From the NCBI GenBank assembly GCA_032622095.1, contig CP136061.1:11177287-11241286 (forward strand): a stretch of 64,000 nucleotides of DNA, written 5' to 3'. The position numbers and the translations under genes are program-made. The notes under the pieces were generated by a model. That model had not been told where the DNA came from. It searched no databases and saw only the letters and a program-made list of their open reading frames with translations. The DNA comes from Siphonodentalium dalli (taxonomy: Eukaryota > Mollusca > Scaphopoda > Gadilida > Siphonodentaliidae). This document shows, one piece after another, positions 61,042 to 64,000 of the stretch (position 1 is the stretch's first letter; each line of letters begins with the position of its first letter).

Positions 61042-61803
61042 TGAGAAATGAAATAGAGCGAGAATAAATATGCAATAATAAAACAGAACACGAGAACAAC
61101 GAATGAAGCAATCAAATTAACCAAAACAAATCTCCTGCGTACGTTGTCACCGTTAGGTTTCAACAGGAAACATGTGTCCGACTCCTAAAAAAGCTACTTT
61201 TACAACTTTCACAATTAGAGATACAAATCGAAGTGATATATTAGAAACAACTGAACAATGCGACTTGTGGTTTGCACAACTGCAGTGAAGTGCGTTATGT
61301 CGTTCTATGATAACGTGCTTTATCACTGGAGCGCACACATGGCTTATTGTGGTGTTTTCCTCCAACGCTCACAAAACGCTCTTTATGTATGGTATTTTAC
61401 TCACCGCTCTTTATTGGTGGGGGCAAATATGGCTTACACTGTGGGGGTCATGTTGTCGTATCATCATATGACAATTATCCATGCGAACTTGCCACGCATT
61501 AGTGGTTTGCGAGCTAACACAAGTAAACTGTTGGTATTTATCTGCATTACGAAATTTTGTGGCATAATGACGAAACGTCCTGTATTCAAATGACTGTAAA
61601 AAAATTTCCCCAAAGCGGATTTTAGCGGATTTTGGATATATTGTTGTCCAAACATTCCCGGTCAAAATGACACCAAAACTGGCTTTATAAAAAAAATTTC
61701 TACGTTCACCCTCCAAAATCACCACAACGACTATACTAATGACTCTCGCATCATAACCAAGAATAGTATAGTCGTTGTGGTGATTTTGGAGGGTGAACGT
61801 AGA
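61025..61803. other. 779-bp spacer of the inverted duplication, with 39-bp hairpin
   Basis: Separates the two arms. A perfect 39-bp inverted repeat (61699-61737 and 61765-61803; starts TCTACGTTCACCCTCCAAAA) has a 27-base loop and directly abuts the right arm at 61804. Open frames within the spacer have no recognisable product. Confidence 0.85.
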
Positions 61804-64000
61804 ACGACAATCGTACCGTCGGCGATGAGCTTAACCCAGCTGAAGACCTCTGTGTCATATGTGGTTTTGGTTTTGTTAATGATCCACCGGTAAAGGTGGG
61901 GGCAAAAGGTATTGTGACTCTCATAAGCTTTTGCGGACAACGGGGGCGACCTAATTTGAAACAATACCTCACCGCGCGCAGCCAGGTGACGCCTGTCGAC
62001 AAAGTGCTGGTGCATGCAGGTTGCCTGAGAGATTTTACCGACACAAAAAGAAAGACACAAGATAATTTGGTGGTTTCAGAAGCGAAAAGACTACGATCTG
62101 ATGCAACGCCAATCAATATAGCAGAAGACTGCTTAATATGAGGAGTTCATACAAGCACTGATGTTAGACACCCAGATAGGTCCACACCAATGAGCCAAGT
62201 AGAGACCATCCCTTTCAGGGACAATCTCTTACAATGCTGTGCGCATAGACAGGATGCTTTAGCATATGACGCGGAGAAGCGCATTCAAGGGCGCATTGAC
62301 TTGGTAGCAGCATAGGCCGTTTACCACCACGGATATCTGACTCGATTCTTGCAAGGCAAGGATGTGAGTCAACCCGAGACAGGAAAAGCAGGTCGAAGAT
62401 CAGATCAGGGTATGAAACATTGGTTCGAAACGATTTGTAATTGGCTCGAGACAGAAGCTGGTGCTGAATTATACACTGTTAGTGAGTTACATTCCAGAAT
62501 GGTTGAATTCGCAGGCGAGTCAGAGGTTTATACTATTAAAGGTAACTTAGAGGAATACTATGCAGAATTCATTTTCTTCGCCGAGGTTAAGCGACGGAAG
62601 AATGTCGTTTGTTTTCGAAATATGGCCAAATTCATTATAAATGAAAAGTGGTACACTGATAAAAAACAGGATTTAGATGAGGAGGCAGACAGGATTGTCT
62701 TGACTGCAGCAAGAATAATAAAAGCACAAATAAGGGAGGCCGATTACAGTCGCGAATCTTATCCACCCAGTGACGCTATATCTATTATTAGTCAGGGGCG
62801 AAATTGGATCCAGAATCACCTGCAAAGCCTACTAAAGATTTTAATTCCGTCCGATGTCAAGCAGAATATCATCGGTCATTCCATTGTACATGGTGCTCGT
62901 CCACATTCGGTTATAACTCCAACGCTGTTTGGACTGGGTGTAGAAATGGACAATGTGTTTGGTTCCAAATGGCTAGTGAACGAGTTATCCCGGTTGGGAT
63001 TCTCTGTTACCCACGATGAAGTTGAGAGGTACAAGTAATCCGTCATTCAGACCGAAACGCCCAGTCAAATACTAACTGACTATGCACCCGGTGCCTTCGT
63101 TCAGTGGGTGGCAGATAATGTCGACCACAACATAGCAACTCTAGATGGCAAGGGGACCTTCCATGGAATGGGGATAGTTGCAATATCTGCACCCATGAAT
63201 CAATCAGCACTGAACATGAAATCGCGTGTAATCATGAGACAAAAGCGGTTGAGGGTTGATGAGCTCGTGAAAAACAAAGGAGTGTCCATCTCCCAATATG
63301 TTGATGTTATTGGTAAAGGAATTTCCAATATCAAACTGAAACCTCTTCATTTGGCCACACCATATACCCTCCCATCTGACCTCAGCACATATCTGCTGTG
63401 GCACTCAACATACTTTTTCAGTAAGAGTGAAAAACATAGCGCGAACTGGTCAGGTTTCATGCAAAGTGCTTACTCGCAGGACGACACTCTGACCGCTGAG
63501 AAATCAGATGTTCTGTTCCTTCCCATCATCGATCTGAATCCGTCAGATGACGATTGCATTTATTCTACACTCATTTATGTTGAGGAACAGGCACGTAGAT
63601 TGAACATCCACACACCATGTATCACTTTCGACCAGCCGTTGTGGCTCAAGGCTGTAAACATAATAAGTTCTAAGTCGATGAACATATTGTGGATTTCACA
63701 CTGTAATGAGCTTCATGGGGAGTATCGGTTTGACGATGAAGGGGTCGGGGTTAGAAGAAGATTTGGAGAAAGTGTACGGTCAGAACACAGTGACCCATAT
63801 GATATCTGGAAAGGCAGTGTCGAGGGCATTGCGTGGTTACTACCTAGTTGAGGCTGCGCTTTTCAATAAGTTGATAGCTGAAGTTGTCCCAGTTGAAAAG
63901 GACGGCAGTTCTGCGGACATCGAATCGGTAATGGAACAAGATGACATAGAAGCCTCACACATGCAACAGGGTAATGTACACGTTGTTGGTGAAAACACGA
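61804..64000 (+). pseudogene. Right copy of the same uncharacterised protein (cut by window end)
   Basis: Near-identical reverse complement of 61024-58821. It keeps the same TAG (62313-62315 region) and TAA (63036-63038) as the left copy. It adds a TGA in the second zinc module (CLI then TGA, where the left copy has Cys) at about 62139-62141. It also has an 11-base deletion near 63690 that removes CRLGG and shifts the frame, so the 247-codon piece ends in nonsense. Only a handful of residues differ otherwise (Y/H, P/Q, A/T, P/H, S/N). The reading frame resumes after the shift and runs off the window. Confidence 0.8.

Larger units (their letters stand above)
58821..64000. repeat. Head-to-head inverted duplication, arms of at least 2.2 kb
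   Basis: Left arm 61024 down to 58821 and right arm 61804 up to 64000 are reverse complements with only scattered substitutions and one 11-base indel. The right arm continues past the window. Coding sequences diverge outward from the central spacer. Confidence 0.9.

Noticed and set aside
58423-63038. Alternative genetic code with TAG and TAA read as Gln
   Set aside because: Both stops sit where Gln is plausible, but the LINE frames also contain TGA and TAA breaks at other residue types. Intron structure, FReD content and repeats indicate a standard metazoan nuclear genome. C-to-T decay explains the two sites.

Overview
The window is nuclear DNA of a metazoan, most likely a marine lophotrochozoan and probably a mollusc. 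This rests on AT-rich intergenic sequence, a split fibrinogen-domain gene with GT-AG introns, decayed LINEs, a Polinton/Maverick remnant, many foldback elements and protein families common in mollusc and cnidarian proteomes. The species assignment is inference. There is no prokaryotic gene organisation, no rRNA or tRNA gene and no CRISPR.

Only one ordinary host gene is well supported: a fibrinogen-related protein (FReD) gene on the minus strand. Two exons are visible, 48350-48514 and the terminal exon 24509-24750. Their splice phases fit exactly (phase 1 to phase 1), which implies a 23.6-kb intron. The 5' exons were not found and probably lie beyond the right edge. That intron holds tandem duplications, a LINE tail, a 1.45-kb foldback element with an AT-rich core, a 2.9-kb palindrome with a satellite at its centre, and a possible small exon of another gene.

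Layout: 0.2-2.4 kb, arrays of short palindromes. 2.6-7.0 kb, LINE-A (minus) between two copies of a 221-bp direct repeat. 9.2-11.1 kb, degenerate tandem repeats. 11.57-11.95 kb, a piggyBac-type MITE with TTAA flanks. 12.5-17.7 kb, LINE-B (plus) with RRM-like ORF1 and EN-RT ORF2, enclosed by 150-bp inverted repeats and ending in a CAT/ATC-rich tract. 17.8-18.05 kb, a foldback element. 18.2-24.3 kb, a composite inverted repeat with nested insertions, lying just past the FReD 3' end. 24.5-48.5 kb, FReD exons and intron. About 50.4-53.6 kb, a decayed Polinton (PolB, PX-like and integrase remnants). 54.4-57.6 kb, palindromic-motif arrays and MITEs. 58.1-64.0 kb, a head-to-head inverted duplication of a broken gene with two N-terminal zinc modules, a large uncharacterised core and, in the left copy, a cysteine-rich CXC-like tail.

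The most interesting system is the 58-64 kb family. It is a large multidomain protein, probably transposon-encoded, present as two nearly identical broken copies in inverted orientation that share the same two in-frame stops. The dense nesting of palindromes and of insertions with readable target-site duplications also allows relative dating across the window.
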